Notes: generated by a model not told the origin, from the letters alone. A DNA stretch of 64,000 nucleotides from Martinezella calliandrae (GCF_030272695.1 NZ_JARFYN010000008.1:124001-188000); one strand, 5' to 3'. Shown: positions 19,612 through 29,583, counted from the stretch's first letter. Made by a program: numbers and translations.

Positions 19612-20376
19612 TTACTTGACGAGAACCGGGCCCGTGCCGCGCACGGGTTCGTTTTCATTGATGATGCCGAGACGGCGGGCGACTTCGGAATAGGCTTCCA
19701 GCAGGCCGCCCATGTCTCGGCGGAAACGGTCCTTGTCCATCTTTTCGTGCGTTTCGATATCCCAGAGACGGCAGGAGTCCGGCGAGATCTCATCGGCGAG
19801 GATGATGCGCATCATGTCGCCTTCGAACAGCCGGCCGCATTCGATCTTGAAATCGACGAGCTGGATGCCGACGCCCAGGAAGAGGCCGGTCATGAAATCG
19901 TTGACGCGGATCGCGAGTGCCATGATGTCATCGAGCTCGGCCGGATTGGCCCAGCCGAAAGCGGTAATGTGCTCTTCCGAGACCATCGGGTCTTCGAGCG
20001 CGTCGGACTTGTAGTAGAACTCGATGATCGAGCGCGGCAGCACGACGCCTTCCTCGATACCGAGGCGTTTGGCGAGCGAGCCGGCCGCGACATTGCGCAC
20101 GACGATCTCGAGCGGAATCATCTCCACTTCCTTGATCAACTGCTCGCGCATGTTGAGGCGGCGGATGAAGTGCGTGGGAATGCCGATCTTGTTCAGATGG
20201 CTAAAAATATACTCGCAAATACGATTGTTCAGAACGCCCTTGCCATCGATGACTTCGTGTTTCTTCTTGTTGAAGGCGGTGGCGTCATCCTTGAAAAACT
20301 GGATCAGCGTGCCCGGCTCAGGCCCTTCGTAAAGGATCTTGGCCTTGCCTTCGTAAATACGGCGGCGACGGTTCAT
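19612..20376 (-). CDS. purC: SAICAR synthetase
   Basis: A 254-residue phosphoribosylaminoimidazole-succinocarboxamide synthase, joining aspartate to CAIR with ATP. It starts [18 protein letters not shown], the ATP-binding strand of the family, and shows [18 protein letters not shown] and [10 protein letters not shown], both standard signatures, then [12 protein letters not shown]. The ATG at 20376 gives the normal length; the longer in-frame extension is Arg-rich with no family match and is rejected. Confidence 0.97.
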   Translation of the reverse strand: MNRRRRIYEGKAKILYEGPEPGTLIQFFKDDATAFNKKKHEVIDGKGVLNNRICEYIFSHLNKIGIPTHFIRRLNMREQLIKEVEMIPLEIVVRNVAAGSLAKRLGIEEGVVLPRSIIEFYYKSDALEDPMVSEEHITAFGWANPAELDDIMALAIRVNDFMTGLFLGVGIQLVDFKIECGRLFEGDMMRIILADEISPDSCRLWDIETHEKMDKDRFRRDMGGLLEAYSEVARRLGIINENEPVRGTGPVLVK

Positions 20377-20637
20377 CGGTATTGTTCTCTGTGGTTGGCG
20401 CTCTCGGGATAGCGCAAGTGGATCATATGTGGGCGTCCCATAACGGATAAGAAGCGAATTCACAATCCGCCTGCGCCTCCTTCCTAGGAATTCCGGCTTT
20501 GGTTCTATACCAATGCGAGAATCGCGATCCTGTCCTCTCATGTTCTACAGGCTTTTATTTGACGGTGGAATGAAGCCGTTCGGTACTTCACAGGCTAGTG
20601 AGCCGGCCTTAAGCCATTGTATCACGCCTGGCCGCAA

Positions 20638-21192
20638 TCATGGCTTGAGGTTGCCGAGAAACTTGGCAAAGACCATCGTGCCTTCCGGCCAGGGGCCATG
20701 GCCGGAATCGGCATTGATATGGCCAGCCTCGCCGGCGTCGATCAGCAGCGAGCCCCAGGTTCCGGCTATGTCATCGGCGTGCTCGTAGGTGCCGAAGGGA
20801 TCGTTGCGGCTGGCGATGGTGATCGACGGAAAAGGCAGGGGATCACGCGGGTAGGGACCGAAGGTCATCAGATGCTTCGGCCTGATCTTCGCATTGGCGA
20901 CGTCGGGCGGGGCGACAAAGAAGGCGCCGGCGACCTTGTTGCGGAAATGCGGGATCGCGTGGATCACCGAGGGCACGCCAAGTGAATGCGCCACCAACAC
21001 CGCCGGCCGGCTCGAGGCATTCACTTCTTGGGCGATGCGGGCAACCCAATCGTCGCGCACGGGCTTCGACCATTCGGACTGCTCCACCCGTCGCGCCGTG
21101 GACAGTTTCTGTTCCCAGCGTGTCTGCCAGTGTTCCGGACCGGAGTTGGTGTAGCCGGGGATGATGAGGATATCTGCGTCGGAAGCTTTCAT
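20638..21192 (-). CDS. RBBP9/YdeN-family alpha/beta hydrolase
   Basis: A 184-residue small serine hydrolase. Strand 1 is ILIIPGYTNSGPEHWQTRWE, the HWQ motif being typical of the RBBP9/YdeN family; the nucleophile is in LVAHSLG (about residue 70), the acid probably in ASRNDPFG (about 127) and the base in AGHINADSG (about 155). Natural substrate unknown. ATG 21192 is chosen because it starts at the first core strand. It lies upstream of purC in the same direction with a 260-base gap, so it is probably a separate unit. Confidence 0.88.
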   Translation of the reverse strand: MKASDADILIIPGYTNSGPEHWQTRWEQKLSTARRVEQSEWSKPVRDDWVARIAQEVNASSRPAVLVAHSLGVPSVIHAIPHFRNKVAGAFFVAPPDVANAKIRPKHLMTFGPYPRDPLPFPSITIASRNDPFGTYEHADDIAGTWGSLLIDAGEAGHINADSGHGPWPEGTMVFAKFLGNLKP

Positions 21193-21364
21193 AGCCGCCG
21201 ATGTGGAAAGAGAGGACGCGGCTGTCAAGGGAAAAGGCGACAATGGCGGCAAAATTTGCTAGCATCCTGGCCTGCCGGTAGCAATTGATGATGTCGGCGC
21301 CTCTTTCTGCCTGACATTTTCGTGCCGCCAGCTGGATTTATATTGGCTGAGGAGGAGGAATACT

Positions 21365-22183
21365 ATGGCGGCATTTCATGTCATGGCCGGTGCAAACAAC
21401 AGCTTTACGCGTCCGACTATCCGCAAGATCGGAATTGCCGATCTCGTCGATGCCCTGAAACTGGGCCTGGACGATTTCAGCGAAAAACCATCGCATTACG
21501 TATTCCTGTGTCTCATGTATCCAATCGCGGGTATAGTGCTGGTGGTCTGGAGTTCCGGTGAAAATCTGCTGCCGTTGCTCTTTCCGCTGATGTCCGGTTT
21601 CGCGCTTCTCGGACCATTGGCGGCGATCGGCCTTTATGAGATCAGCCGACGGCGGGAGATGGGGCTGGATACCTCCTGGCGACATGCTTTCGACGTGCGC
21701 TTTTCGCCGGCCTTGCCGTCTATCATTGCGGTCGGCCTCATGCTGTTTGGCTTCTTCATCGTTTGGCTGGTGGTGGCGCAGACCATTTATACCGCCTATT
21801 TCGGCGACAGCGTGCCGGCGACGCTCACATCCTTCATGTCGAACGTATTGACCACGCCTGAGGGCAAGGGGATGATCCTCTGGGGTAATCTCGTTGGCTT
21901 CGTCTTTGCGCTTATCGTGCTTTCGACAACGGTCATCACCTTTCCGCTGCTGCTCGACCGCGATGTCGGCGCCGTAGCGGCGATCGATGCCAGCATCCGC
22001 GCGACCCTGATGAATCCTGTGCCAGTGGCCATCTGGGGTCTGATCGTGGCCGCGCTTCTCGTCATCGGTACCATTCCGATTTTTGCGGGGCTCGCCGTGA
22101 TCATGCCTATTCTCGGGCATGCCACATGGCACCTTTACCGCAAACTCGTGGCGCCGGCTGCCGAGAGCCAATTTCGGCCTTGA
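21365..22183 (+). CDS. DUF2189 integral membrane protein
   Basis: A 272-residue protein with about six membrane helices: starts PTIRKIGIADLVDALKLGLDD, the amphipathic DUF2189 entry, then YPIAGIVLVVW, LLFPLMSGFALLGPLAAIGLYEISRR, IIAVGLMLFGFFIVWLVV, LVGFVFALIVLST, VAIWGLIVAALLVIGTI and a terminal GHATWHLYRKLV. It is found in many alphaproteobacteria without known function; an old association with cytochrome oxidase-type genes is not supported here. AGGAGGAAT precedes the ATG. Confidence 0.85.
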   Translation: MAAFHVMAGANNSFTRPTIRKIGIADLVDALKLGLDDFSEKPSHYVFLCLMYPIAGIVLVVWSSGENLLPLLFPLMSGFALLGPLAAIGLYEISRRREMGLDTSWRHAFDVRFSPALPSIIAVGLMLFGFFIVWLVVAQTIYTAYFGDSVPATLTSFMSNVLTTPEGKGMILWGNLVGFVFALIVLSTTVITFPLLLDRDVGAVAAIDASIRATLMNPVPVAIWGLIVAALLVIGTIPIFAGLAVIMPILGHATWHLYRKLVAPAAESQFRP

Positions 22184-22349
22184 TCCCGTTCCAGTCGATC
22201 GAGTGGAACCGCCAATCACTCTTTAACGTTGATCGGCATCACCTTGCACGCATCCCCTCAATTCCGGTGATTTGAGGAGATGCGGGCAAACGAGGCTTTT
22301 ATCTCTGCATGTGCGTTACGGACATGCAGCTCGGCCGGAGATGCGGATC

Positions 22350-22820
22350 ATGGCAGAGCTCAGGCATATTTTCTCCCGTTTTGCGGCCATCGTCTCGGAG
22401 TGGACGGGAAAACCGGCTGTTTTTATTTTGGCACTGCTGTCGGTGATTGTCTGGGGTACCACCGGACCGATCTTCGATTATTCCGAAAACTGGCAACTGG
22501 TCATCAACACCGGCACGACCATCGTCACCTTTCTGATGGTCTTTCTGTTGCAGAACTCTCAAACCCGCGACACCCGCGCCATTCAAGCCAAGCTTAACGA
22601 ACTGATCCTGACCAGCGCCGCCGAGAACCGCTTCATCGGTATCGAAAACCTCGACGAAGAAGATTTGAAACATCTCGATCGATTGGTGGCCAAAGCAGCC
22701 AAACGCGGTGGAAACAAGTCGGCTAGGAGCATCGAAGAGGATGAAACCGTCGGGAAGCCACGCGTCAAACAGAAAGGGCGGCGCATCGCCGGCGCCGCCC
22801 CCTCAGATGTGGACCAATAG
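22350..22820 (+). CDS. Low-affinity iron permease family protein
   Basis: A 156-residue membrane protein with two helices (AVFILALLSVIVWGTTGPI; WQLVINTGTTIVTFLMVFLL) followed by QNSQTRDTRAIQAKLNELI, the hallmark of this family, and a charged, probably cytoplasmic tail (DEEDLKHLDRLVAKAAKRG). The name comes from yeast Fet4-like annotations; transport by the bacterial members is not well proven. GGAG nine bases before ATG 22350 supports this start. Its 3' end contains the purB terminator stem, and the two genes converge with 12 bases between stops. Confidence 0.82.
   Translation: MAELRHIFSRFAAIVSEWTGKPAVFILALLSVIVWGTTGPIFDYSENWQLVINTGTTIVTFLMVFLLQNSQTRDTRAIQAKLNELILTSAAENRFIGIENLDEEDLKHLDRLVAKAAKRGGNKSARSIEEDETVGKPRVKQKGRRIAGAAPSDVDQ
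22771..22802 (-). terminator. purB terminator inside the 3' end of the iron permease gene
   Basis: On the minus strand GGGCGGCGC and GCGCCGCCC form a 9-base GC stem, followed by TTTCTGTTT. It is 31 bases past the purB stop but lies within the last codons of the convergent permease gene. Confidence 0.75.
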
Positions 22821-22832
22821 GCCGATCAGGCC

Positions 22833-24134
22833 TTAGCCAAACACGCGCTTGAAGATCGTGTCGACGTGCTTGGTGTGATAGCCCAAGTCGAACTTTTCGC
22901 GGATATCTTCCTCAGACAGCGCTTTGCGAACTTCCTGGTCTGCGAGCAGTTCCTCAAGGAAATCCTTGCCCTGTTCCCAAACCTTCATGGCGTTACGCTG
23001 GACCAGACGATAGGCATCTTCACGGGAAACGCCGGCCTGAGTGAGTGCCAGCAACACACGCTGCGAATGAACAAGCCCGCGGAACTTGTTCAGATTGTTC
23101 ATCATGTTGTCGGGATAGACCAAGAGCTTGTCAACGACGCTGGTGAGCCGCGCAAGCGCGAAGTCGAGTGTCACCGTAGCATCCGGGCCAATCATGCGCT
23201 CGACGGAAGAGTGGGAAATATCGCGCTCATGCCAGAGCGCCACGTTCTCCATCGCCGGCATGGCGTAGGAGCGCACCATGCGGGCAAGGCCAGTCAGGTT
23301 TTCGGTCAGCACCGGATTGCGCTTGTGGGGCATGGCCGACGAGCCCTTTTGGCCGGGGGAGAAATATTCCTCGGCCTCCAGCACTTCGGTGCGCTGCAGA
23401 TGGCGAATTTCCACCGAGAGACGCTCGATCGAAGAGGCGACGACGCCGAGCGTGGCGAAGAACATGGCGTGACGGTCACGCGGAATGACCTGCGTCGACA
23501 CCGGCTCCGGCTTCAAACCCAGCGCGGCCGCGACGTGTTCCTCGACCCGTGGGTCGATATTGGCGAAGGTGCCGACGGCGCCGGAGATGGCGCAGGTGGC
23601 AACCTCCTCGCGCGCAGCGATCAGGCGCTGCTTGCAGCGCTCGAATTCGGCATAGGCAAGCGCCAGCTTGACCCCGAAGGTGGTCGGTTCGGCGTGAATA
23701 CCATGCGAGCGGCCGATCGTGACGGTGTCCTTGTGCTCGAAGGCGCGGCGCTTCAGCGCTTCCAGCAACTTGTCGACATCGGCCAGCAGGATATCGGTGG
23801 CACGCACCAGCTGGACGTTAAAGCAGGTGTCGAGCACGTCGGATGAGGTCATGCCTTGGTGCACGAAGCGAGCGTCGGGACCGACGATTTCGGCGAGATG
23901 GGTCAGGAAGGCGATGACATCATGCTTGGTGACGGATTCGATCTCATCGATGCGGGCAACGTCGAAAGTTGCCTTGCCGCCCTTTTCCCAGATGGTTTGC
24001 GCTGCGGATTTCGGGATGACGCCAAGTTCAGCCAGCGCGTCGCAAGCATGGGCTTCGATCTCGAACCAGATACGGAACTTCGTTTCGGGCGACCAGATGG
24101 CGACCATTTCCGGTCGGGAGTAGCGCGGGATCAT
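22833..24134 (-). CDS. purB: Adenylosuccinate lyase
   Basis: A 433-residue member of the fumarase/aspartase superfamily that cleaves SAICAR and adenylosuccinate to release fumarate. The signature loop SSAMPHKRNP is present (about residues 265-274), with HQGMTSSDVLDT and RSHGIHAEPTTFG as the other two conserved regions that build the shared active site. Start at MIPRYSRPEM is the normal beginning for alphaproteobacterial PurB; the upstream in-frame extension is rejected. It completes, with purC, purS, purQ and purL, a purine-rich neighbourhood. Confidence 0.97.
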   Translation of the reverse strand: MIPRYSRPEMVAIWSPETKFRIWFEIEAHACDALAELGVIPKSAAQTIWEKGGKATFDVARIDEIESVTKHDVIAFLTHLAEIVGPDARFVHQGMTSSDVLDTCFNVQLVRATDILLADVDKLLEALKRRAFEHKDTVTIGRSHGIHAEPTTFGVKLALAYAEFERCKQRLIAAREEVATCAISGAVGTFANIDPRVEEHVAAALGLKPEPVSTQVIPRDRHAMFFATLGVVASSIERLSVEIRHLQRTEVLEAEEYFSPGQKGSSAMPHKRNPVLTENLTGLARMVRSYAMPAMENVALWHERDISHSSVERMIGPDATVTLDFALARLTSVVDKLLVYPDNMMNNLNKFRGLVHSQRVLLALTQAGVSREDAYRLVQRNAMKVWEQGKDFLEELLADQEVRKALSEEDIREKFDLGYHTKHVDTIFKRVFG

Positions 24135-24234
24135 GGGCTCAAGCTTTCTTGGGTAAGGGGAAACAAATCCTCGGCGCCCCATAACAAAGACGGGAGGCAA
24201 TCTCAATGTTTCTTGGCTCAATCTTTCGTTCGAT

Positions 24235-24756
24235 TCAACGCATATGTCTGGCGAGATAGAGGCTAACCGCTACCAGGACGATGAAGCCGAACGGCAAAAA
24301 CAGGCCAAGGCCGAGAATGGCAAACTGGTAGACGGCGCTGGCGCCGGTAAAGACAAATTGAAATGCCCAAACGAGCGTGCCGAAGGGCGCATGCCAGCGA
24401 GCGTAAAACCAGCGGTAGTCCATGGCGAATAGAAAGGCGGTCATGGCGACGGTGCCCAGCGACAGCGTCAGGAAGAAAGCTGCAAAGCGCGCTTCGGGTG
24501 ACCGGCGACGCGCGAGCAGCCGCGCCAGCGGCAGCATGAGTGGAAAGGCAAGCATCCCGCCTAGGAAATAGACCGTCATAAGAGCGGGCATGTGGCTCGT
24601 CAGAAGACCGTTGCGCAGATAGAGCGCCAACAGTCCGGCGCCTGCCATCGCAGCGCCCCAACAGAGCGATCCGAACAGGAGCTGTCGATAAGACGGGACT
24701 GCCGCTCTCAGCCGCCACCTCGTCGCGATGGCGCCAGCCGGCTTAATTTGATCCAA
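24235..24756 (-). CDS. Four-helix membrane protein of unknown function
   Basis: A 173-residue protein if translation starts at TTG 24756, which has GAGG five bases upstream, giving [19 protein letters not shown]. It then has about four membrane helices ([91 protein letters not shown]). A longer ATG start exists but lies inside rpe and its residues look like a shadow frame. The start overlaps the end of rpe by 14 bases, so coupled translation is likely. Family not recognised. Confidence 0.7.
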   Translation of the reverse strand: MDQIKPAGAIATRWRLRAAVPSYRQLLFGSLCWGAAMAGAGLLALYLRNGLLTSHMPALMTVYFLGGMLAFPLMLPLARLLARRRSPEARFAAFFLTLSLGTVAMTAFLFAMDYRWFYARWHAPFGTLVWAFQFVFTGASAVYQFAILGLGLFLPFGFIVLVAVSLYLARHMR

Positions 24757-25429
24757 CGCGACCTCGTTGCGCCGCGGCGCGCAGGTCAAAAACCGTTTGC
24801 CGGTAGGCTTCAACGGCTGCGCCCTTGAAGATCGCCGATCCGGCGACGAGGACATTGGCGCCAGCGGCGGTGACGATCGGAGCCGTATCGACGGTGACGC
24901 CGCCATCGACTTCGAGCTCGATCGGGCGGTCCCCGATCAGCAACCGCGCATTGCGGATCTTGTCGGCCATAGCGGGAATGAATTTTTGGCCGCCGAAGCC
25001 GGGATTGACCGACATGATGAGGATCAGATCGATATCATCCAGCACGTTTTCCAGAACCGAAAGCGGCGTCGCCGGATTGAGGGTTACGCCGACTTTCTTG
25101 CCGAGATGGCGAATGGCCTGCAGCGAGCGATGCAGATGCGGGCCAGATTCGGCATGGACGGTGATCCGATCGCAGCCGGCCTTGGCGAAGGCTTCAAGAT
25201 AGGGATCGGCAGGCGAGATCATCAGATGGCAGTCGAAGGTCGCGTCGGTATAGGGGCGCAGCGACTTGATGACATCGGGGCCGAAGGAAATGTTCGGGAC
25301 AAAATGTCCGTCCATGACGTCGAGATGGATCCAGTCCGCCCCGGCTTCAGTCACATCTTTGACTTCCTGACCAAGCTTGGCGAAATCGGCCGCGAGGATG
25401 GAGGGAGCAATGCGAATCGGCAGGGTCAT
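24743..25429 (-). CDS. rpe: Ribulose-phosphate 3-epimerase
   Basis: A 228-residue TIM-barrel enzyme interconverting ribulose 5-phosphate and xylulose 5-phosphate. Seen: [32 protein letters not shown] with the metal-binding His/Asp residues, DCHLMI, the second metal region [11 protein letters not shown], and EVDGGV near the end. The ATG at 25429 gives [12 protein letters not shown], the normal family start. It provides pentose phosphates for the nearby purine pathway and for general carbon flow. Confidence 0.97.
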   Translation of the reverse strand: MTLPIRIAPSILAADFAKLGQEVKDVTEAGADWIHLDVMDGHFVPNISFGPDVIKSLRPYTDATFDCHLMISPADPYLEAFAKAGCDRITVHAESGPHLHRSLQAIRHLGKKVGVTLNPATPLSVLENVLDDIDLILIMSVNPGFGGQKFIPAMADKIRNARLLIGDRPIELEVDGGVTVDTAPIVTAAGANVLVAGSAIFKGAAVEAYRQTVFDLRAAAQRGRVGSN

Positions 25430-25522
25430 GAGATGGCTAAACTCCGTCTGAAATTTTCGCGCTTGGCTTATCACCGGTTCGGCAGGCAAACAACCTAATC
25501 CGCTAGACTTGCACGGACACTA

Positions 25523-26605
25523 TCAGTTCGACGGAGATGTCAGCGGCACAAATGCGTTGCCACGCCATTCCATTAGCCGGAAGGGGTTTTCCGTCAATTC
25601 ATGGTTCTGACCGAAGGTAATGGGGCCGATGGGCGTCTGAAAAGCCGTGCCAATCAATTTATCGGCGATCGGCTTGTTCGCCGCTTTCGCGCTTTCGGCC
25701 GCCTGGCCGCCAATCAGCGCGGCAGCAGCAGCGGGCAGAATATAGCCATCAGGCTCCAAACCGTGCGTGCGCATCGTCTCGGCCGTCGCCTGGGCCGCGG
25801 GCAAGCTGGCGTAATCGGGGAGGGCGACAGCCAAAACGCCGTCCGCGAGCGGCACCGGCTGGTTGGCGGCGCGCATCGCGTCACCGCCCATCAGCGTCAA
25901 TGGGATGTTCTCATTTCGAGCATCGCGGGCGATGACAGCAACGTCGCTGCGGTCGCCGCCGATGAATACCTGGGTGGCGCCAGCCTTCTTCAAACGGCGC
26001 ACAAGGGCGATCTGCTGCTCTTGGCCGGGGCGAAACGTGTCCGTGAAGACCGGTTTCAAACCTTTCTCCTCCAGAGAATTACGCACCGCTTCCACCAATT
26101 CGCGACCGTGGATCGTACCGTCTTCAATGAGAGCCATCGGCTCGGCGGCCCAATGCTTCAGGATGGCGTCGACCACCATCTCCGCCTCGGCGCCATCAAT
26201 CGGGGCGAGGCGAAAAAACGGCCAGCCGTTCTTCAGCGCATCCTCCATCGCTATATGGGAACGCACGGACACCGTGATGACCGGGATGCCGGCATCCTTC
26301 AGCCGCGGCAGCGCGCCTGCCAAGGTCTCACTGCAGAGAAAGCCGATGGCGACCTGCGCCTTGGCGCTGATCAGCGCCTCGGCCGCCGCACGGCCGCCAT
26401 CCTCCGTGCAGGGTTCGTCCACGACGGTTGCGGAACCCGCCTGCGCCTGAATCTGGAAATTTGCGCCCGCGGTGATTTGCGCGCCGAGCGCTGCAAAATT
26501 TCCATTCTGGGGCGCGACGATGCCGATATTGACGCCTGCGGCCTGGCTGCTGCCGGCTGCAAGAAGCAGCGAAATCAGGATCGATGTGCGACGCAGAACG
26601 TTCAT
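25523..26605 (-). CDS. Periplasmic substrate-binding protein, branched-chain amino acid type
   Basis: A 360-residue protein with a cleavable signal peptide (RRTSILISLLLAAGSSQA) and a type 1 periplasmic-binding fold like LivJ/receptor-ligand-binding proteins: VNIGIVAPQNGNFAALGAQI, a Cys pair in VDEPCTEDGG and FLCSETLAG, FRLAPIDGAEAEMV, VFIGGDRSDVAVIARDA and LMGGDA. It would capture a small amino-acid-like ligand. No permease or ATPase genes lie next to it, so its transporter, if any, is elsewhere. It is divergent from the flavin reductase gene. Confidence 0.82.
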   Translation of the reverse strand: MNVLRRTSILISLLLAAGSSQAAGVNIGIVAPQNGNFAALGAQITAGANFQIQAQAGSATVVDEPCTEDGGRAAAEALISAKAQVAIGFLCSETLAGALPRLKDAGIPVITVSVRSHIAMEDALKNGWPFFRLAPIDGAEAEMVVDAILKHWAAEPMALIEDGTIHGRELVEAVRNSLEEKGLKPVFTDTFRPGQEQQIALVRRLKKAGATQVFIGGDRSDVAVIARDARNENIPLTLMGGDAMRAANQPVPLADGVLAVALPDYASLPAAQATAETMRTHGLEPDGYILPAAAAALIGGQAAESAKAANKPIADKLIGTAFQTPIGPITFGQNHELTENPFRLMEWRGNAFVPLTSPSN

Positions 26606-26749
26606 AGATTATATATCCCGGACAATTCCTTTGCCCTTTTATCCGCCTGGAAGTTACCGTCAAAGAAAAAGCAGCGAAATCGCTCCGATTTCAATAATCC
26701 TATTGTAGAAAAGCTAACGTGTGGCCGCCATATTGAACGAAAACGAGAA

Positions 26750-27268
26750 ATGACAGAAACGAGGAAAGCAATCGTGCTAGACAAGCAGCGTATGGATCCG
26801 GCGCACTATCGCGACGCCATGAGCCGCTATGCGGGGCATGTCCAGCTGGTGACTACGGCGCTCGGCAAGGAGCGGCGCGGCGTGACGATCACGGCCGCCT
26901 GTTCAGTCTCGGACAATCCGGCCACGATCCTGATCTGCCTTAACAACATGAATGCGAAAAATGAGATATTCTTCAACAGCGGCATCTTCGCCCTGAATGC
27001 ACTTGGCGCCCACCACCAGATGCTCGCCGACGCCTTTTCCGGCAAATCGAATTTGACCAATGAGGAACGCTTCGCCACCGGTACATTCGATACGCTGGTG
27101 ACCGGTGCGCCAGTGCTTACCGATGCCTTGGCTGCCTTCGATTGCCGTGTCACTGAAGTCAAACGGGCTTCGACCCATAACATCATCTTCGGCGAAGTGG
27201 TGGCGGTGCATTTCAGTGAAACAAAGCCGGCGCTGCTCTATATGAACCGGGACTATCGCACGCTATAA
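26750..27268 (+). CDS. Flavin reductase family protein (HpaC/RutF-like)
   Basis: A 172-residue split-barrel flavin reductase: YRDAMSRYAGHVQLVTT, ITAACSVSDNPATILICLN, FALNALGAHHQMLADAFSG, FDTLVTGAPVLTDALAAFDC and HNIIFGEVVAV match the family from end to end. It reduces FMN or FAD with NAD(P)H for a partner monooxygenase; no such partner is next to it, and no rut genes are present, so the RutF label is only by likeness. ATG 26750 is used; the GTG at 26774 or ATG at 26792 are alternatives closer to the core domain. Confidence 0.87.
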   Translation: MTETRKAIVLDKQRMDPAHYRDAMSRYAGHVQLVTTALGKERRGVTITAACSVSDNPATILICLNNMNAKNEIFFNSGIFALNALGAHHQMLADAFSGKSNLTNEERFATGTFDTLVTGAPVLTDALAAFDCRVTEVKRASTHNIIFGEVVAVHFSETKPALLYMNRDYRTL

Positions 27269-27391
27269 CCTCGCTAGCGCGCAATTCCCTGGATCGGATC
27301 CGACTTAAGGAATGGATTGTGGGCCAGTTCGAAGTGTTACTGCGTCCTTGGCGCGTGCGACGGCACGCGCTGCCCAGTTGTGGGAGACAAT

Positions 27392-28324
27392 ATGCCTGAT
27401 CATCATCACGCGCCCTCGCTGCCGGGCACGATCGACGAAACGATTGCCCTGCTTGGTACCCACGACTATCTCGCCGGGCGTGCGCTCGGCACGGTTTTGT
27501 TTCTGGCGCTGAAAATGAAGCGGCCGCTCTTTCTCGAGGGAGAAGCCGGCGTCGGCAAGACCGAGATCGCCAAGGTGCTGTCGAAGGCGCTCGACCGGCC
27601 GCTGATCCGCTTGCAATGCTACGAAGGTCTCGACGTTTCCTCTGCCGTCTATGAATGGAATTATCCGGCGCAAATGCTGGAAATCCGCCTTGCCGAGGCG
27701 TCAGGGCTCACTGACCGCGACCGTATCGAGGCCGATATATTTTCCGAGCGCTATCTCATCCGCAGGCCCGTGTTGCAGGCTTTGTCAAGCGCGGGAGGCC
27801 GTGCGCCGGTATTCCTGATCGATGAACTGGACCGTACCGACGAGGCGTTCGAAGCTTTTCTGCTCGAAGTCCTCTCCGATTTCCAGGTGACCGTTCCCGA
27901 ACTCGGTACCATCCGCGCCGACGAACCACCTATCGTTATCATCACCACCAACCGCACCCGCGAGGTGCACGATGCCCTGAAGCGGCGCTGCCTTTACCAT
28001 TGGGTCGACTACCCCGAAGCGGCACAGGAGCTTGACATCATCCGCCGCAAGGTGCCCGGCTGCAACGAGGCGCTGTCGCGCCAGATCGTCTGCTATGTGC
28101 AGAAGCTGCGCACGCTGGACCTCTTCAAGAATCCAGGCGTCGCCGAAACCATCGATTGGGCGACGGCGCTGACCGAACTGGACAAGCTGGCGCTCGATCC
28201 CGAGACGATTTCCGATACGCTCGGCACCCTGCTGAAATACCAGGACGATATCGCCCGCATAAAGGGCAGCGAGGGCAGCCGCGTGCTCGACGAGGTGAAA
28301 TCCGAACTGCTTGCCACGGGATGA
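27392..28324 (+). CDS. MoxR-family AAA+ ATPase, CoxD type
   Basis: A 310-residue AAA+ protein with Walker A GEAGVGKTEIAK (about residues 49-60), Walker B VFLIDELDRTDEAF (about 140) and sensor 1 IVIITTNRTRE. In the CO-dehydrogenase system CoxD is a MoxR-type ATPase that helps insert or sulfurate the active-site metals of the molybdenum enzyme, working with the VWA protein CoxE. Here the CoxE-like gene follows four bases after the stop, so the pair is conserved. GGAGACA precedes ATG 27392; the in-frame extension upstream is rejected. Confidence 0.9.
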   Translation: MPDHHHAPSLPGTIDETIALLGTHDYLAGRALGTVLFLALKMKRPLFLEGEAGVGKTEIAKVLSKALDRPLIRLQCYEGLDVSSAVYEWNYPAQMLEIRLAEASGLTDRDRIEADIFSERYLIRRPVLQALSSAGGRAPVFLIDELDRTDEAFEAFLLEVLSDFQVTVPELGTIRADEPPIVIITTNRTREVHDALKRRCLYHWVDYPEAAQELDIIRRKVPGCNEALSRQIVCYVQKLRTLDLFKNPGVAETIDWATALTELDKLALDPETISDTLGTLLKYQDDIARIKGSEGSRVLDEVKSELLATG

Positions 28325-28328
28325 GACC

Positions 28329-29576
28329 ATGGAACCGGCAATGAAAGGCGGCATCACAGCGATGCGGTCACCGCCCGGTGACGGCCGATTGGCCGACAAT
28401 ATCGTGTTCTTTGCCCGCGCGCTTCGCAAGGCCGGCCTGAAGATCGGGCCGGCAGCCATCGCCGACGCTATCGGAGCGGTCGAGACGATCGGTATCGGCT
28501 CGCGCGAGGAGTTTCACGCCGCCCTGTCGTCCATCTTCGTCAAACGGCATGAAGACCTTGCAGTTTTCGACGAGGCTTTCCGGTTGTTCTGGCGCTCACG
28601 CGATCTTCTCCAGAAGATGATCGCGATGATGTCGCCAGTCGCGCCGGATAGCCGTGAAAAGGAAAAGCCGAAACCGGGCCAATCCCGCGCCAGCGACGCC
28701 TTACTTAGCGACCGCGACGATCGCCGGCCACAGCGCGAGGCGCCGGATGTCGAGATCGACGCCCGGTTTACGGCATCGGGTAACGAACTCCTGCGCCGCA
28801 TGGATTTCGCGCAGATGTCGGCCGCCGAGATCGCCGCCGCCAAGAAAGAGCTGGCGAGGCTGGAATTGCCACTCGACCGCGTCCGTACCCGCCGTTTCCT
28901 GGCATCGCACGTGCCCGCCAAGATCGACCCGCGGGCGACGATGCGGGCAGCACTTCGCACCGGAGGCACACTGATCCTGCCGCGCCATCGCGAGGCAAAG
29001 GAGATGCAGCCGCCATTGGTCGTACTCGCGGACATTTCCGGCTCGATGAGCCAATATTCCCGCATCTTCCTGCATTTCCTGCATGTTTTGACCGAGAAGC
29101 GCAGGCGCGTGCACACATTCCTGTTCGGCACGCGCCTGACCAATGTGACCCGTCACATGCGCCACAAGGATCCGGACGAAGCGCTCGACGAATGTGCCGC
29201 CGCCGTCCACGACTGGTCTGGCGGCACGCGCATCGGCGAAACGCTGAAGCAGTTCAACCGGCTTTGGGCACGCCGCGTTCTCGGGCAGGGCGCCATCGTG
29301 CTCCTCATCACCGATGGACTGGAACGGGAGGGGGTGGAGCTCCTCAAAACAGAGATGGACAGGCTGCATCGCTCCTGCCGGCGATTGATCTGGCTCAATC
29401 CGCTCCTGCGCTTCGAGGGCTTCGAACCACGCGCCCGCGGCGTTCGCGCCATGCTGCCGCATGTTGACGAATTCCGTCCGGTTCACAATCTATTATCTCT
29501 GGCCGACCTGGCATCGGCTCTTAGCGCCGGTCGCGCCGGCGCCCATGATCCACGCCGTTTTCTCGCCAAGCTGTGA
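28329..29576 (+). CDS. VWA-domain protein, CoxE type
   Basis: A 415-residue cytoplasmic protein. The N-terminal part (FARALRKAGLKIGPAAIADA) is typical of CoxE-like proteins; the von Willebrand A domain with metal-ion-dependent adhesion site DISGSMSQYSR begins near residue 237, continues with TFLFGTRLTNVTRHM and the last VLLITDGLERE. It is the expected partner of the MoxR ATPase just upstream, together forming a MoxR-VWA chaperone for cofactor insertion. The linker around residues 110-145 is charged and likely disordered. Confidence 0.9.
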   Translation: MEPAMKGGITAMRSPPGDGRLADNIVFFARALRKAGLKIGPAAIADAIGAVETIGIGSREEFHAALSSIFVKRHEDLAVFDEAFRLFWRSRDLLQKMIAMMSPVAPDSREKEKPKPGQSRASDALLSDRDDRRPQREAPDVEIDARFTASGNELLRRMDFAQMSAAEIAAAKKELARLELPLDRVRTRRFLASHVPAKIDPRATMRAALRTGGTLILPRHREAKEMQPPLVVLADISGSMSQYSRIFLHFLHVLTEKRRRVHTFLFGTRLTNVTRHMRHKDPDEALDECAAAVHDWSGGTRIGETLKQFNRLWARRVLGQGAIVLLITDGLEREGVELLKTEMDRLHRSCRRLIWLNPLLRFEGFEPRARGVRAMLPHVDEFRPVHNLLSLADLASALSAGRAGAHDPRRFLAKL

Positions 29577-29583
29577 GGCACGC

